64,000 nt of DNA from Bordetella sp. BOR01 (GCF_019218885.1 NZ_JAHUWT010000005.1:368919-432918); one strand, 5' to 3'; shown: positions 55,670 through 64,000, numbered from the stretch's first letter. Notes: generated by a model from the sequence alone, not told the origin. Numbers and translations: made by a program.

Positions 55670-56596
55670 ATGGAACTCAGGCACTTGCGCTACTTCCAGG
55701 CGGTCGCGCAGGAAGGCAGCTTTACCCGCGCGGCCGCCCGCCTGCATATTGCGCAGCCGCCTCTCAGCCGGCAGATCCGCCAACTGGAAGAAGAGCTGGG
55801 TGTCACTTTGCTCGAACGCGGTTCGCGCAGTTTGAAACTGACCGAGGCGGGCCGCTTCCTGCTGGAACAATCGCTGCAGTTGACCGCGCGCCTGGATGAG
55901 GTCGTGCAGGGCACCCAGCGCCTGGGGCGCACCGAACGCGGCTGGTTCGGCATCGGCTTCGTGCCGTCCAGCCTGTATGGCTTTGTGCCGGAACTGATCC
56001 GTCGCCTGCGCGAGGCCGATCCGCGCGTCGAGGTCGGCCTGGCCGAAATGACCACGCTGCCGCAGATCGAGGCGCTCAAGGCCGGGCGCATCGACATGGG
56101 CATCGGCCGCATCCTGTTCGACGATCCGGCCATCGAGCGCCGCGTGCTGATGGCCGAGCCTCTGGTGGCGGCGTTGCCGTTGCAGCATCCCTTGGCACGG
56201 CGCCGCCGCGTCGGCATCGCGCAGTTGGCCGCGCAGCCTTTCGTGCTGTATCCGGCGCGCCCGCGGCCCAACTATGCCGACCATGTGCTGGGCTTGTTCC
56301 GGGCGGCCGGCTATGCGCCGCGCGTCGTCCAGGAAGCCAACGAATTGCAGACCGCCATCGGCCTGGTGGCGGCCGGCCTGGGCGTAACGGTCGTGCCCGC
56401 GTCGGTACAGCGCCTGCACCGTGTCGACGTGGCACACGTGCCCATCGATGCGGCATCGTTTGTTTCCCCGGTCATCCTCAGCTACCGCAAAGACGATCGT
56501 TCGCCATTCCTGGCCGATGCCGTCGGGCTGGCCGTGCAATTGGCGGGCGCCGAAGCCGTGGGTACTGCACCAGGCGCCGGCCTGCTGGCACAATAG
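55670..56596 (+). CDS. catR: LysR-family regulator CatR/BenM-like
   Basis: A 308-residue LTTR: MELRHLRYFQAVAQEGSFTRAAARLHIAQPPLSRQIRQLEEELGVTLLERGSRSLKLTEAGRFLLEQ is the CatM/BenM/CatR-type winged helix. The effector domain contains IGFVPSSLYGFVPELIRRLREADPRVEV. It is divergent from catB and adjoins a consensus ATAC-N7-GTAT site. cis,cis-Muconate is the expected co-inducer. Confidence 0.9.
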   Translation: MELRHLRYFQAVAQEGSFTRAAARLHIAQPPLSRQIRQLEEELGVTLLERGSRSLKLTEAGRFLLEQSLQLTARLDEVVQGTQRLGRTERGWFGIGFVPSSLYGFVPELIRRLREADPRVEVGLAEMTTLPQIEALKAGRIDMGIGRILFDDPAIERRVLMAEPLVAALPLQHPLARRRRVGIAQLAAQPFVLYPARPRPNYADHVLGLFRAAGYAPRVVQEANELQTAIGLVAAGLGVTVVPASVQRLHRVDVAHVPIDAASFVSPVILSYRKDDRSPFLADAVGLAVQLAGAEAVGTAPGAGLLAQ

Positions 56597-56600
56597 CCCG

Positions 56601-57236
56601 ATGGATCCCCTGCACACCGTATTGCTTACCGTGGGGCTGTTCGCCTTCACGTTTCTCAGCCCCGGCCCGAACCTGCTGGTCGTGGTGCAGACCAGCCTGG
56701 CCTCGGGGCGGGCGGCAGGCGCCATGGCGGGGCTGGGGGTGGCCACCGGCGATGCCATTTATTCCGGGCTGGGCCTGTTCGGCATGGCAACGCTGATTAC
56801 AGCGGGCGGCACCTTGTTCACCGTCATCCAGCTGCTGGGCGGCGCCTACCTGGTCTGGTACGGCTGGCGCCTGTTGCGCGGCGGTAGCCGTATCCCCGAC
56901 CTGCAAGCCGTGCCGGCACCCAGGCGCGCCGAGGCCTGGCGTTATTTCCGGCGCGGCTTGATCACCGACCTGGCCAACCCGCAGACCGTGCTGTTCTTCG
57001 CCAGCATCTTTTCCGTTACGCTGCGGCCCGACACGCCAGCCTGGGCCAAGCTTGCCGCCTGGCTGGGGCTGGTGGGCGCATCGGTGCTGTGGCGCGTGCT
57101 GCTGTGCCAGGTGTTCTCGCGCGCCGCCATGCGGCGCATTTACACGCGCTGCCAGCGTGCGCTGGAATGCCTGGCGGGCGTCGGCCTGGCCTTGTTCGGC
57201 CTGCGCCTGGTGTACGAAGGCTGGGCGCGGCGCTAG
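56601..57236 (+). CDS. LysE/RhtB-family amino acid exporter
   Basis: A 211-residue inner-membrane exporter with about six TM segments. The family motif FTFLSPGPNLLVVVQTSLASGRAAGAMAGLGVATGD near the N-terminus and GLITDLANPQTVLFFASIF in the middle are diagnostic. It starts 4 bp after the LysR gene stop and may be co-transcribed. Substrate unknown. Confidence 0.92.
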   Translation: MDPLHTVLLTVGLFAFTFLSPGPNLLVVVQTSLASGRAAGAMAGLGVATGDAIYSGLGLFGMATLITAGGTLFTVIQLLGGAYLVWYGWRLLRGGSRIPDLQAVPAPRRAEAWRYFRRGLITDLANPQTVLFFASIFSVTLRPDTPAWAKLAAWLGLVGASVLWRVLLCQVFSRAAMRRIYTRCQRALECLAGVGLALFGLRLVYEGWARR

Positions 57237-57295
57237 GGATGCCTGGCGGCAGGCGCCACCGGTCGCCGGCCGTCGGTTGCCGGCTATCGGTTGTC

Positions 57296-57586
57296 TTACA
57301 GCACCTTGGTTTCGTGGTGCACTTGGGGCGGTTGGGCGAAATGCGGTCCCACCAGCTTGCGCCATTCCTGGAAATCGGCCGACTCGCGGAAATCCACCAT
57401 ATGGTTCTCGACGGTTTCCCAGTCGACCACCAGCGTGTACTGCTGCGGGTTCTCGATCGACCGGTGCAGCGCCACGCCGTGGCACCCGCGGGCGCGCATG
57501 AACAGCGGCTTGGCCTGGGCCACGCCGGTTTCGAATTCGGCCTCATGGCCTGCCGTGACGAGAATGCTGGCAATTTCCTGGATCAT
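57296..57586 (-). CDS. Antibiotic biosynthesis monooxygenase (ABM) domain protein
   Basis: A 96-residue ferredoxin-like dimeric alpha-beta barrel protein: MIQEIASILVTAGHEAEFETGVAQAKPLFMRARGCHGVALHRSIENPQQYTLVVDWETVENHMVDFRES. Such proteins act as small cofactor-free monooxygenases or heme-degrading-like enzymes, but many are uncharacterised. An upstream in-frame ATG at 57646 adds 20 unconserved residues and is rejected. Confidence 0.85.
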   Translation of the reverse strand: MIQEIASILVTAGHEAEFETGVAQAKPLFMRARGCHGVALHRSIENPQQYTLVVDWETVENHMVDFRESADFQEWRKLVGPHFAQPPQVHHETKVL

Positions 57587-57664
57587 CGGGATTCCTTGGG
57601 TAGATGGACATGACGGACGGCAAGTATGATCGAGCCGTGCCGACAATTTAGCTCAGGAGCCGCC

Positions 57665-57964
57665 ATGCATTATCTAATGTTCTACGACCTGGTTCCCGAT
57701 TATCTCGAGCGCCGCGGTGAATTCCGCGATGCCCACCTGGCGCTGGCGCGCCAGGCCGTCGCGCGCGGCGAACTGGTATTGGGTGGCGCCCTGGCCGAGC
57801 CCGCCGACCAGGCCGTGCTGCTGTTCCGCGCCGATTCGCCGGCCGCGGCCGAGGCGTTCGCCCAGGCCGATCCCTACGTGCAGGCCGGCCTGGTCAGGCA
57901 GTGGCAGGTACGCCCCTGGACCACCGTGGTGGGCGAGCAGGCCGCCCATCCCGTGCCAGCCTGA
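57665..57964 (+). CDS. YciI-like protein
   Basis: A 99-residue YciI-family protein: MHYLMFYDLVPDYLERRGEFRDAHLALARQAVARGELVLGGALAEPADQAVLLFRADSPAAAEAFAQADPYV. The His in the DAHLALA segment and the Asp in ADPYV correspond to the conserved YciI pair. Biochemical role unclear. Divergent from the ABM gene with about 80 bp between starts. Confidence 0.88.
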   Translation: MHYLMFYDLVPDYLERRGEFRDAHLALARQAVARGELVLGGALAEPADQAVLLFRADSPAAAEAFAQADPYVQAGLVRQWQVRPWTTVVGEQAAHPVPA

Positions 57965-57968
57965 CGCC

Positions 57969-57995
57969 GGCCTTGCCACGCCGGGGTGGCAGGCC
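57969..57995. terminator. Hairpin after the YciI gene
   Basis: TGCCAC/GTGGCA (57974-57979, 57986-57991) with outer GGCC/GGCC (57969-57972, 57992-57995) forms a stem with one bulge, directly after the stop. No T-run. Likely a weak terminator. Confidence 0.4.
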
Positions 57996-58052
57996 GCCAT
58001 CCCGTTGCACAGGGGTATGATGCGGCCTGGCCTCCGATCCCCCGCCTGATTC

Positions 58053-58934
58053 ATGCCGCTGTCCCACCTGCTGTTGGCGTTGTCCGTGGTCTTCATCTGG
58101 GGCACGAATTTCGTCGTCATCAAATGGGGCCTGGCCGAATTCCCCGCCTTCCTGTTCGCCACGCTGCGCTTCCTGCTGTCGGCCTTGCCGTGGGTGTTCC
58201 TGTTTCGCCGGCCGGCGGTGCCCTGGAGCGCCATGGCGCGCGCCGGCCTGCTGCTGGGCGTAGGGCAGTTCGGGCTGCTGTACTGGGCCATGCGCCAGGA
58301 CATCTCGCCGGGCCTGGCTTCGCTGGTGGTCCAGTCGCAGGTGTTCTTCACCATCGTCATGTCCATGATCTTCACCGGCGAGCGGGCCCGGCCGCTGCAG
58401 GTCGCTGCCCTGGCCCTGGCCATCGGCGGCTATGCCTTGGTGGCCTGGCATAGCGCTACCGATCCTGCCGCGGCCGTGACACTGGTGGGGTTGGGCCTGG
58501 TCCTGGCCGCGGGGTTCTGCTGGGGCTGCACGAATATGGTGATGCGCAGTGTGGGGCGGGTGAACATGGTGGCCTTCACGGCCTGGAGCAGCTTGTTCGC
58601 CATCATCCCGCTCATGCTGATCAGCCTGGTCGTGGAAGGCCCGGCGCGCATGGCGCACGCCCTGGCGCATGCCAGCGGCTGGGCATGGCTGGCCGCCTTC
58701 TGGCAGGCGGCGGGCAATACCGTGTTCGCCTTCGGCGCCTGGGGCTGGCTGTTGGCGCGCCATCCCGCCGTGACGGTCACGCCCATGGCGCTGCTGGTAC
58801 CGGTATTCGGCATCCTGGCCTCGGTCGCCTTGCTGGGCGAACCCTTGCCGCCATGGAAAATCGTCGCCGCCTGCCTGGTGCTGGCAGGCTTGTCCTTGAA
58901 CATGTATGCGGGTCGCACAGGAGGCAGGCGGTAG
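58053..58934 (+). CDS. EamA-family drug/metabolite transporter
   Basis: A 293-residue inner-membrane transporter with ten TM segments in two EamA halves: LSVVFIWGTNFVVIKWGLAEFPAFLFATLRFLLSALP in the first and AAGFCWGCTNMVMRSVGRVNMVAFTAWSS in the second, resembling amino acid/metabolite exporters of the DMT superfamily. The gene is followed by a TauE/SafE transporter gene 48 bp away. Substrate unknown. Confidence 0.92.
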   Translation: MPLSHLLLALSVVFIWGTNFVVIKWGLAEFPAFLFATLRFLLSALPWVFLFRRPAVPWSAMARAGLLLGVGQFGLLYWAMRQDISPGLASLVVQSQVFFTIVMSMIFTGERARPLQVAALALAIGGYALVAWHSATDPAAAVTLVGLGLVLAAGFCWGCTNMVMRSVGRVNMVAFTAWSSLFAIIPLMLISLVVEGPARMAHALAHASGWAWLAAFWQAAGNTVFAFGAWGWLLARHPAVTVTPMALLVPVFGILASVALLGEPLPPWKIVAACLVLAGLSLNMYAGRTGGRR

Positions 58935-58982
58935 CAGTACACGGTGCGCCAGCGCGCCCGTGGCAGTTGTCGTAGTCGTGGC

Positions 58983-59744
58983 ATGACGTGGGTTGATCAT
59001 TTGTTGTTCCTGGGCTGCGTGGCATTGGCCACCTACGCCCAGACGATGACCGGGTTCGCTTTCGGCCTGGTGCTGTTGGGGCTTACCGGCCTGTTCGCGC
59101 TGGCGCCGCTGCCCGACATTTCCAACGTAGTCAGCCTGCTGACGCTGGCCAACGCCTTGGTGGCGCTGGGACACGCGCGCTCGCACCTGAGCTGGCCGCT
59201 GATCCGCCCGCTGTTGGCGGCTAGCCTGGCTGGCGTGGCGCTGGGTGTGTTCGCGCTTGAATGGATCAGCGGCAGTATCGCGTTGCTGTTGCGCTGGCTG
59301 CTGGGCGCAACCATCCTGGCTTGCGCTTTTCTGCTGGTGGCGCGCACGCGGCCGCTGGCGCGCGTGTCCTCGCGCCTGTCGTTCATTTTGTTCGGCGGGT
59401 TGTCGGGTGTGCTGGGCGGCCTGTTCTCAAGCGCAGGCCCGCCCATGGTGTATCACCTGTACCGCCAGCCGTTGCCGTTGCCGCTGGTGCGCAACAGCCT
59501 GCTGGTGCTGTTTTCGGCCAATGCGGTGCTGCGCCTGTCGCTGGTGGCCGGCCACGGCGGCCTGGGTGCCACGTCGTTGTGGCTAAGCCTCGAGGCCTTG
59601 CCGGTGGTCGTGGCGCTGACCTGGCTGGTGCGCCGCTACGCGTCTGCCGGGTCCGTGCAGACGGTGAAGAAACTGGTCTTCGTGCTGTTGTTGCTTGCGG
59701 GGCTGGGCCTGCTCATCCCTGCCACGCGCGCCTTGATGGCGTAG
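58983..59744 (+). CDS. TauE/SafE-family membrane transporter
   Basis: A 253-residue protein with about eight TM segments; repeats LLFLGCVALATYAQTMTGFAFGLVLLGLTGLF and LSFILFGGLSGVLGGLFSSAGPPMVYHLYRQPLP are the paired TauE/SafE signatures. Members export organic anions such as sulfite or sulfoacetate; this substrate is unknown. The ATG 13 codons after the first in-frame ATG (58944) is chosen because the leader is Arg-rich and overlaps the preceding gene end. Confidence 0.88.
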   Translation: MTWVDHLLFLGCVALATYAQTMTGFAFGLVLLGLTGLFALAPLPDISNVVSLLTLANALVALGHARSHLSWPLIRPLLAASLAGVALGVFALEWISGSIALLLRWLLGATILACAFLLVARTRPLARVSSRLSFILFGGLSGVLGGLFSSAGPPMVYHLYRQPLPLPLVRNSLLVLFSANAVLRLSLVAGHGGLGATSLWLSLEALPVVVALTWLVRRYASAGSVQTVKKLVFVLLLLAGLGLLIPATRALMA

Positions 59745-59851
59745 CCATTGCCGCCTGGCACCTCGTCCGATCTTCATGCCCGATCGCGGGCAATTGACCT
59801 CGGCGCTGCGCGTCGATATTGCCTATGCCACCGAGCCGCGCTTTCTCGACT

Positions 59852-62290
59852 TCATGAAGCATCGCCTGGTGCGCCAGGCGGCTGGGGTTCAACCGCGTCG
59901 ATATCGGGCTTGCCGGCGCCGCCGCGCGCGGGCGGGCGCGCCAGCACCAGCGTCGAAGGCGAGGCCAGCGGCAGGCCGGCCGCAGTCATGCGTTGCAAGA
60001 TGTCATACAGCAATGTGCTGCGCACGCCATAGGCATTGCGCGGCGAACTGACGTAGCCGCGCGCGTTGAACAGCAGGTGGCCGCTCTCGACGCCTTCCAG
60101 GAACACATCGGGTGCCGGGTTTTCCAGGATACCTTCGTGCGCCGCAAAGGCCTGCAGCATCAATTCGCGCACGCGTTGCGCATCCGCGTCCAGCGGCATG
60201 GGCAGCTTGACTTGCACCAGGCCCAGCGGATTGGCGTGCGTGACGTTGCGTACCGTCTTGGTCACGAATTCCGAGTTCGGCACGATCACGGTAGAGCGGT
60301 CTGCCATCTGGATCTCGGTGGCGCGCACATTGATGCGCAGGATGTCGCCCTCGACGCCGCCCAGCGATACCCAGTCGCCCACTTTGACCGGCCGCTCGGC
60401 CAGCAAGATCAGGCCCGACACAAAATTCTGCACCACCGCCTGCAGGCCAAAGCCTATGCCCACCGACAGCGCGCTGGCAATCCAGGCGACGCGTTCCAGG
60501 CCGATGCCCAATGCCGACAGCGCCAGCGCCACGGCCACCACCACGCCGGTATAGCCAAACAGCGTGGCTGCCGACAGCTGCATGCCGGGATCCAGTTCGG
60601 TGGTGGGCAAATAGCGATTGGCCAGCCAGCGCTTGAGCAGCCGCACGCCCACCAGGCACAGGGCCAGCACCAGCAATGCCTGCATCAGCGCACTGGGGCG
60701 CAAGTGCACTTCGCCTATCTGCAGGCCGCTGTGCAACTGGTTCATGCGGTGCATCAGGTCGCTCGGCCCCTCGCCGAACGGCGCCAGCAGCAGCGTGGCC
60801 GCAAACAGCACCACCGCTACCCGGCTGGCGCCGGACAACAGCACGGCGGCCTGTCCGCGCATGCGGTTGCGGGCATCGTCTTCATCTTGCGGTGACGGAG
60901 CCAGCAAGGTACTGAAGCCGTCTTCGATCAGGACCGACAGCAGGTAGGCGGAACACAGAATAGCCAGCGTCCACAGCACCTGCTTGACGATGAAACCGCC
61001 GAACGCCACGTATCCCGCCAGCAAACTGATGACGCTGGTGATCAGCACGGCCCACGTTACGGCTACCAGCACCGACAGCCAGAACGGGCGCGGCGGCACC
61101 CGGCCGTCTTCATCGGCCTGGCGTAGTTGTTGCTGCAGGCGGGTGCAGCGGCGCAATCCCCACGCCAGCACGGCGGCCAATATCAGCGCGGCCAGCGAGG
61201 TAACGGAAATGGTGGTGGTCAGGCTGGCGTTCAGCAGCACCGGCAACTCATCGCCCAGCCAGATCGCCACGACCAGCACGCCCAGCACCATGGGCAGGCG
61301 GCGCAGCCCTTGCGCAACGTCATCGTGAATGGACGGCAAGCGCCAGCTGGAACGGTCGGGCGACAGCAGCGCATAGCCCAGTCCGGCCACATAGCCGCCG
61401 AAACACACCACGGCAACCAGGCTGCCCAGCAGGTCACCCGTGTCGTCCGATAAGGTGGCATCCCAGGTCAGGCCGATGTGCAGGAGTTCGGCGATCAGGC
61501 CCGGCGTAGCCACGGCCAGCACCACGATGCTGACCGCCAGGAACGAGCGCCGCAGGCGGCCGGGCGGCACGCGCGTCGCGGTCAGCTTCACCAGCAGGCG
61601 ACTGCAGGCGGTCCGCAGCACCATGACCGCGATCACGGCCAGTGCCAGCACAATCCAGATGGCGGTCGGCGTACTGTCGGCGGCTTGCCGCAGCTCGTCG
61701 GCCAGCTCCTTCAGGCGCCGCAGGTCGCGTGGCAGGTCGCCCCGCAGTTCCGACCAGAATGGCGTACCCAGGAACGAATCGCGCCGTTCACCCAGGCGGG
61801 CCTGGAACTGGTTGCGTCGCAAGGTGGATATCTGCTCGGCGGTTTGCGCGGCTTCCACCGACAGCAGCCGCGCCAGCTTGGTTTGCGAATCCAGCGCCCG
61901 GTTGTCTTTCTGTAGCTGGGCGCGCCGTGCCGCGATATCGGGGGCTTCGCGGGTGCCGGCCGGCGGCTCGCCCAGTTCGGTCAGCCGCGCGGTGACACTG
62001 GCCAATTGCGGCGTCAGTGCTTCGGCCAGCGCATCGGCGCGCGACTGGATGTCCAGTACGTCGGCTCGCCAGCGCACCAACTGCGCGTCTTCGCCGCCGT
62101 CTTCCAATTGTTCGCGGATCTGGTCTATCTGTTTGCGGGCGTCCGACAGCGCCGACTCGGCGTCGGCAGCATCGGGCGGGCGCTCGGGTTGGGCGGCAGC
62201 CAGTGCGGCGGCACTCATTAGTAGGCACAGCAGCATGCCGGCCAGCAGGCGTGGCCAGGAAACGCGTCGTGCGTGCTGGAGCAGCATCAT
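59852..62290 (-). CDS. MscK/DUF3772-type mechanosensitive channel
   Basis: An 812-residue protein from the ATG at 62290 (62374 adds 28 residues). Signal/anchor LLAGMLLCLLMSAAALAAAQ, periplasmic coiled-coil and DUF3772-like region (about 35-210), about ten TM segments, then the MscS pore and beta domain: SALSVGIGFGLQAVVQNFVSGLILLAERPVKVGDWVSLGGVEGDILRINVRATEIQMADRSTVIVPNSEFVTKTVRN. It would gate on membrane tension as an osmotic safety valve. The C-terminus ends in a Pro/Gly-rich tail. It converges with the TauE gene. Confidence 0.92.
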   Translation of the reverse strand: MMLLQHARRVSWPRLLAGMLLCLLMSAAALAAAQPERPPDAADAESALSDARKQIDQIREQLEDGGEDAQLVRWRADVLDIQSRADALAEALTPQLASVTARLTELGEPPAGTREAPDIAARRAQLQKDNRALDSQTKLARLLSVEAAQTAEQISTLRRNQFQARLGERRDSFLGTPFWSELRGDLPRDLRRLKELADELRQAADSTPTAIWIVLALAVIAVMVLRTACSRLLVKLTATRVPPGRLRRSFLAVSIVVLAVATPGLIAELLHIGLTWDATLSDDTGDLLGSLVAVVCFGGYVAGLGYALLSPDRSSWRLPSIHDDVAQGLRRLPMVLGVLVVAIWLGDELPVLLNASLTTTISVTSLAALILAAVLAWGLRRCTRLQQQLRQADEDGRVPPRPFWLSVLVAVTWAVLITSVISLLAGYVAFGGFIVKQVLWTLAILCSAYLLSVLIEDGFSTLLAPSPQDEDDARNRMRGQAAVLLSGASRVAVVLFAATLLLAPFGEGPSDLMHRMNQLHSGLQIGEVHLRPSALMQALLVLALCLVGVRLLKRWLANRYLPTTELDPGMQLSAATLFGYTGVVVAVALALSALGIGLERVAWIASALSVGIGFGLQAVVQNFVSGLILLAERPVKVGDWVSLGGVEGDILRINVRATEIQMADRSTVIVPNSEFVTKTVRNVTHANPLGLVQVKLPMPLDADAQRVRELMLQAFAAHEGILENPAPDVFLEGVESGHLLFNARGYVSSPRNAYGVRSTLLYDILQRMTAAGLPLASPSTLVLARPPARGGAGKPDIDAVEPQPPGAPGDAS

Positions 62291-62402
62291 GATGGGAGAA
62301 CCTCGCGCTCCTCTTTCCGACGGCGCAGCATAGCAAGCCTGCGATGGGGCGGATGCAACAAAACCTGTGCACACGCGCCCTGGGACATACGCAATTACCT
62401 GC

Positions 62403-63353
62403 TCAACGTTTGGATTCAGTTTTGCCGGTCGGCGCCTGGGCAGCGTTGCGCGAAGTCAGGGTCTCGCGCGAGCGTTCCAGTTCGTCGCGTATCCACTGCC
62501 GCAGCGCCAACAGCGGGGCCCAGTCGCGCAGGCCGGGTGGATACACCAGATGATACGTATCGGCGGGCTCGAAATCCACGCTGATGGGCGATACCTTGAC
62601 CAACCTGCCCGCGCACAACGCATCGGCGGCCAGCAACTCACGGCTCAGGGCCAGGCCCAGGCCCTGTTCCACGGCCTGCAGCATCAGGCCGGCATCGTTG
62701 AAGGTGGCCACTGGCGTCACGTTCACAGACAGGCCGGCGACGGCGAACCACTGGCGCCATAATTCCTTGTCGCCCAGCAGCGGCTGGCGCGCCAGGGTTT
62801 CCGGATGGCTATCCGCCAATTGCCGTGTAGTGGCAGGCGAACCCAGCACAATCATGGGCGTGGCAGCATCGAACAAGGGGTCGGACACGACGCCGGGCCA
62901 AGGCCCGCGGCCCGAGCGCAGCGCCGCGTGCAGGCCTTCCCGCTGTAGATCGGCCACTTGTTGCGACGTCTCGATTTCCAGGGTCAGGCCCGGGTGGCGC
63001 TCGCGCCAGCGTGTCATGCGCGGCAACAGCCAACGCTGCGCGAAAGAGGGCAGTACCGACACCCGCAAGCGCTGGCTCGCCCCGCGTGCCACCGAGGCCG
63101 CGGTCTGCACGCCGTCGTCCAGTTGCGCCAGGGCGCACTGCACGCTGCGCAACAAGGCTTCGCCCGCCGGGTTCAACACCACGCGCCGGCCACGCCGGTC
63201 GAACAGCTCGAAACCCAATTGTTCTTCCAGCCCGCGAATCTGCTGGCTGACGGCGCTGTGGGTCAGGTGCAGCCGTTCGGCGGCGGCGCGCAGGTTCTGC
63301 AATTCCGCCACGGCGCGAAAAGCGGGCAAGGTATTCAAGGGAAGCCGGGTCAT
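62403..63353 (-). CDS. LysR-family regulator (GcvA-like)
   Basis: A 316-residue LTTR from MTRLPLNTLPAF; earlier ATGs (63365, 63389) are possible. Winged helix: LPAFRAVAELQNLRAAAERLHLTHSAVSQQIRGLEEQLGFELFDRRGRR; effector domain of the GcvA type (LRVSVLPSFAQRWLLPRMTRWRERHPGL). Divergent from the DUF1127 gene. C-terminal 25 residues are low complexity. Target unknown. Confidence 0.92.
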   Translation of the reverse strand: MTRLPLNTLPAFRAVAELQNLRAAAERLHLTHSAVSQQIRGLEEQLGFELFDRRGRRVVLNPAGEALLRSVQCALAQLDDGVQTAASVARGASQRLRVSVLPSFAQRWLLPRMTRWRERHPGLTLEIETSQQVADLQREGLHAALRSGRGPWPGVVSDPLFDAATPMIVLGSPATTRQLADSHPETLARQPLLGDKELWRQWFAVAGLSVNVTPVATFNDAGLMLQAVEQGLGLALSRELLAADALCAGRLVKVSPISVDFEPADTYHLVYPPGLRDWAPLLALRQWIRDELERSRETLTSRNAAQAPTGKTESKR

Positions 63354-63457
63354 GCTGGTAAGCATAGCCGACCAATATGGGTAGAACAATGCGATTCACA
63401 ACCGGTTTCTGTGCTTATACGCTTACCAGTGTGGGGTTCAACCTTTTGGAGACGAAC

Positions 63458-63721
63458 ATGGAATCGCAATGGACACTCAGCTCTTCGCCGGCGGCCCGGC
63501 CCGCCAGCGCCGCCGCGACCCGTATCGGTGTGCGCCAGGTCTGGGCGGCCTGGTGGCACGCCGTCCTGGCGCGCCGCGCCTGCCAGCGCACCGCCACGAT
63601 ACTCAAGGACCTGGATGAACATGTGTTGCGCGACATCGGCGCGCCGGGCTGGGCGCTGCGCGATAGGGAAGCCCTGTGCCAGATGCAGCACAACCGGCAG
63701 GCCCACTGGCTGTGGACCTGA
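63458..63721 (+). CDS. DUF1127 (YjiS-like) small protein
   Basis: An 87-residue basic protein: after a 30-residue Ser/Ala-rich N-terminus comes the DUF1127 helix pair, WWHAVLARRACQRTATILKDLDEHVLRDIGAPGWALRDRE. The ATG follows a GGAGAC site; longer in-frame starts (63377) overlap the divergent LysR promoter. Members of this family include RNA-binding regulators of phosphate or metabolism; function here unknown. Confidence 0.85.
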   Translation: MESQWTLSSSPAARPASAAATRIGVRQVWAAWWHAVLARRACQRTATILKDLDEHVLRDIGAPGWALRDREALCQMQHNRQAHWLWT

Positions 63722-63858
63722 GTTGTGGGCATGGTGCTTGCAAGCCTGGGCAGGGGCCCTAGAATTCGTGTATAGTCTCGCTCTTTCGCGGTTCGGGCGG
63801 CGGTGCTGCCGGGGCGGCGGGAAGGCGGTAAGCAGGCAGCAAATCAGGCACGGTTGAT

Positions 63859-63887
63859 TTGACAGGTTGTAGAAAAGGCCTCATAAT
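63859..63887 (+). promoter_or_regulatory. rRNA operon promoter
   Basis: TTGACA (63859-63864), a 17-bp spacer and CATAAT (63882-63887), followed by the antitermination leader. A consensus -35 with optimal spacing is typical of rrn promoters. A TATAGT at 63771-63776 may mark an upstream promoter, but its -35 is unclear. Confidence 0.8.
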
Positions 63888-63896
63888 CTCGTTTCT

Positions 63897-63941
63897 GTGC
63901 TGCAAGAACAGCACCGCAGTAGGCAGTACCGCTCTTTAACA
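63897..63941 (+). promoter_or_regulatory. rRNA leader: boxB-like hairpin and boxA
   Basis: GTGCTG/CAGCAC arms (63897-63902, 63909-63914) form a 6-bp hairpin with a 6-nt loop, followed by GCTCTTTAACA at 63931-63941, the boxA antitermination element. The 16S gene should begin shortly after the right edge of the window; none of its body is visible here. Confidence 0.85.
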
Positions 63942-64000
63942 ACGAAACAACCGATAAGTGTGGGCGCTTGATGGCGCGGCGCACGGCCACGGGGTTTGCC

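Noticed and set aside
57241..57295. Short direct repeats (GTCGGTTGCCGGC-like) after the LysE gene
   Set aside because: Imperfect and brief; could be chance in GC-rich DNA.
59776..60051. Small plus-strand frame starting MPDRGQLTSALRVDIAY, between the TauE and MscK genes
   Set aside because: Its first part reads plausibly, but it overlaps the 3' end of the channel gene antisense, becomes Arg/Ala low complexity and has no family match.

Overview
The window is high-GC DNA from a betaproteobacterium of the Alcaligenaceae, most likely the Bordetella/Achromobacter group. The evidence is an EF-P with Arg32 next to its rhamnosyltransferase EarP, six tripartite-tricarboxylate-type (Bug) periplasmic receptors without their membrane subunits, many LysR/GntR/IclR regulators paired with small catabolic operons, and a Bordetella-like rRNA leader at the right edge. 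The genus assignment is inference; no rRNA body lies in the window.

Layout. 1-3.5 kb: DUF1178 (cut by the window edge), efp, earP and a DUF2863 gene, all leftward. 3.5-7.4 kb: a repeat-like intergenic element, acnA and an arylamine N-acetyltransferase. 7.6-14.9 kb: two small rightward operons around an IclR regulator (acyl-CoA dehydrogenase, MaoC, Bug; then SDR, Bug, MaoC, CaiB/BaiF CoA-transferase) that look like CoA-dependent degradation of an imported carboxylic acid. 14.9-19.3 kb: a fused two-unit ABC exporter, a 101-bp nested inverted repeat and a lipoprotein lytic transglycosylase. 19.4-28.7 kb: a GntR regulator divergent from a seven-gene operon with a CUT2 sugar ABC transporter (two permeases fused in one chain), SDR, 3-hydroxyacid dehydrogenase, BKACE and SMP-30 lactonase. 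28.75-31 kb: a TonB-dependent siderophore-type receptor. 31-37.9 kb: LysR-Bug-M28 peptidase, then LysR/Bug-amidase. 37.9-41.4 kb: acnB and a DnaQ-like exonuclease. 41.4-51 kb: a Bug receptor divergent from a GntR regulator and a ring-hydroxylating dioxygenase operon (FAH hydrolase, flavin-reductase-like protein, cupin ring-cleavage-like protein, RHO beta, RHO alpha, NTF2-like protein, Rieske ferredoxin, ferredoxin reductase) followed by a GST. 51-53.4 kb: a hydroxypyruvate isomerase-like gene and a soluble PAS-PAS chemoreceptor. 53.4-56.6 kb: Bug and catB divergent from a CatR/BenM-type LysR. 56.6-63.7 kb: LysE exporter, two small dimeric alpha-beta barrel proteins, EamA and TauE/SafE transporters, an MscK-like channel, a LysR and a DUF1127 protein. 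63.7-64 kb: rRNA operon promoter and antitermination leader.

Regulatory signals tie several parts together. An identical 26-bp stretch holding a 21-bp palindrome precedes both aconitases, which lie 34 kb apart. Four TGCATGCA-type sites bracket the aromatic operon and its GntR gene. An ATAC-N7-GTAT site lies at the catB regulator, a 16-bp palindrome precedes the sugar-operon GntR gene, and a LysR-type ATTCC-N5-GGAAT site precedes the Bug-peptidase operon. The most novel-looking content is the sugar/BKACE operon, read here as an oxidative 3-keto-acid route resembling deoxyribonate catabolism, and the gentisate-like dioxygenase operon of unknown substrate. No CRISPR array, transposase, integrase or tRNA was seen.
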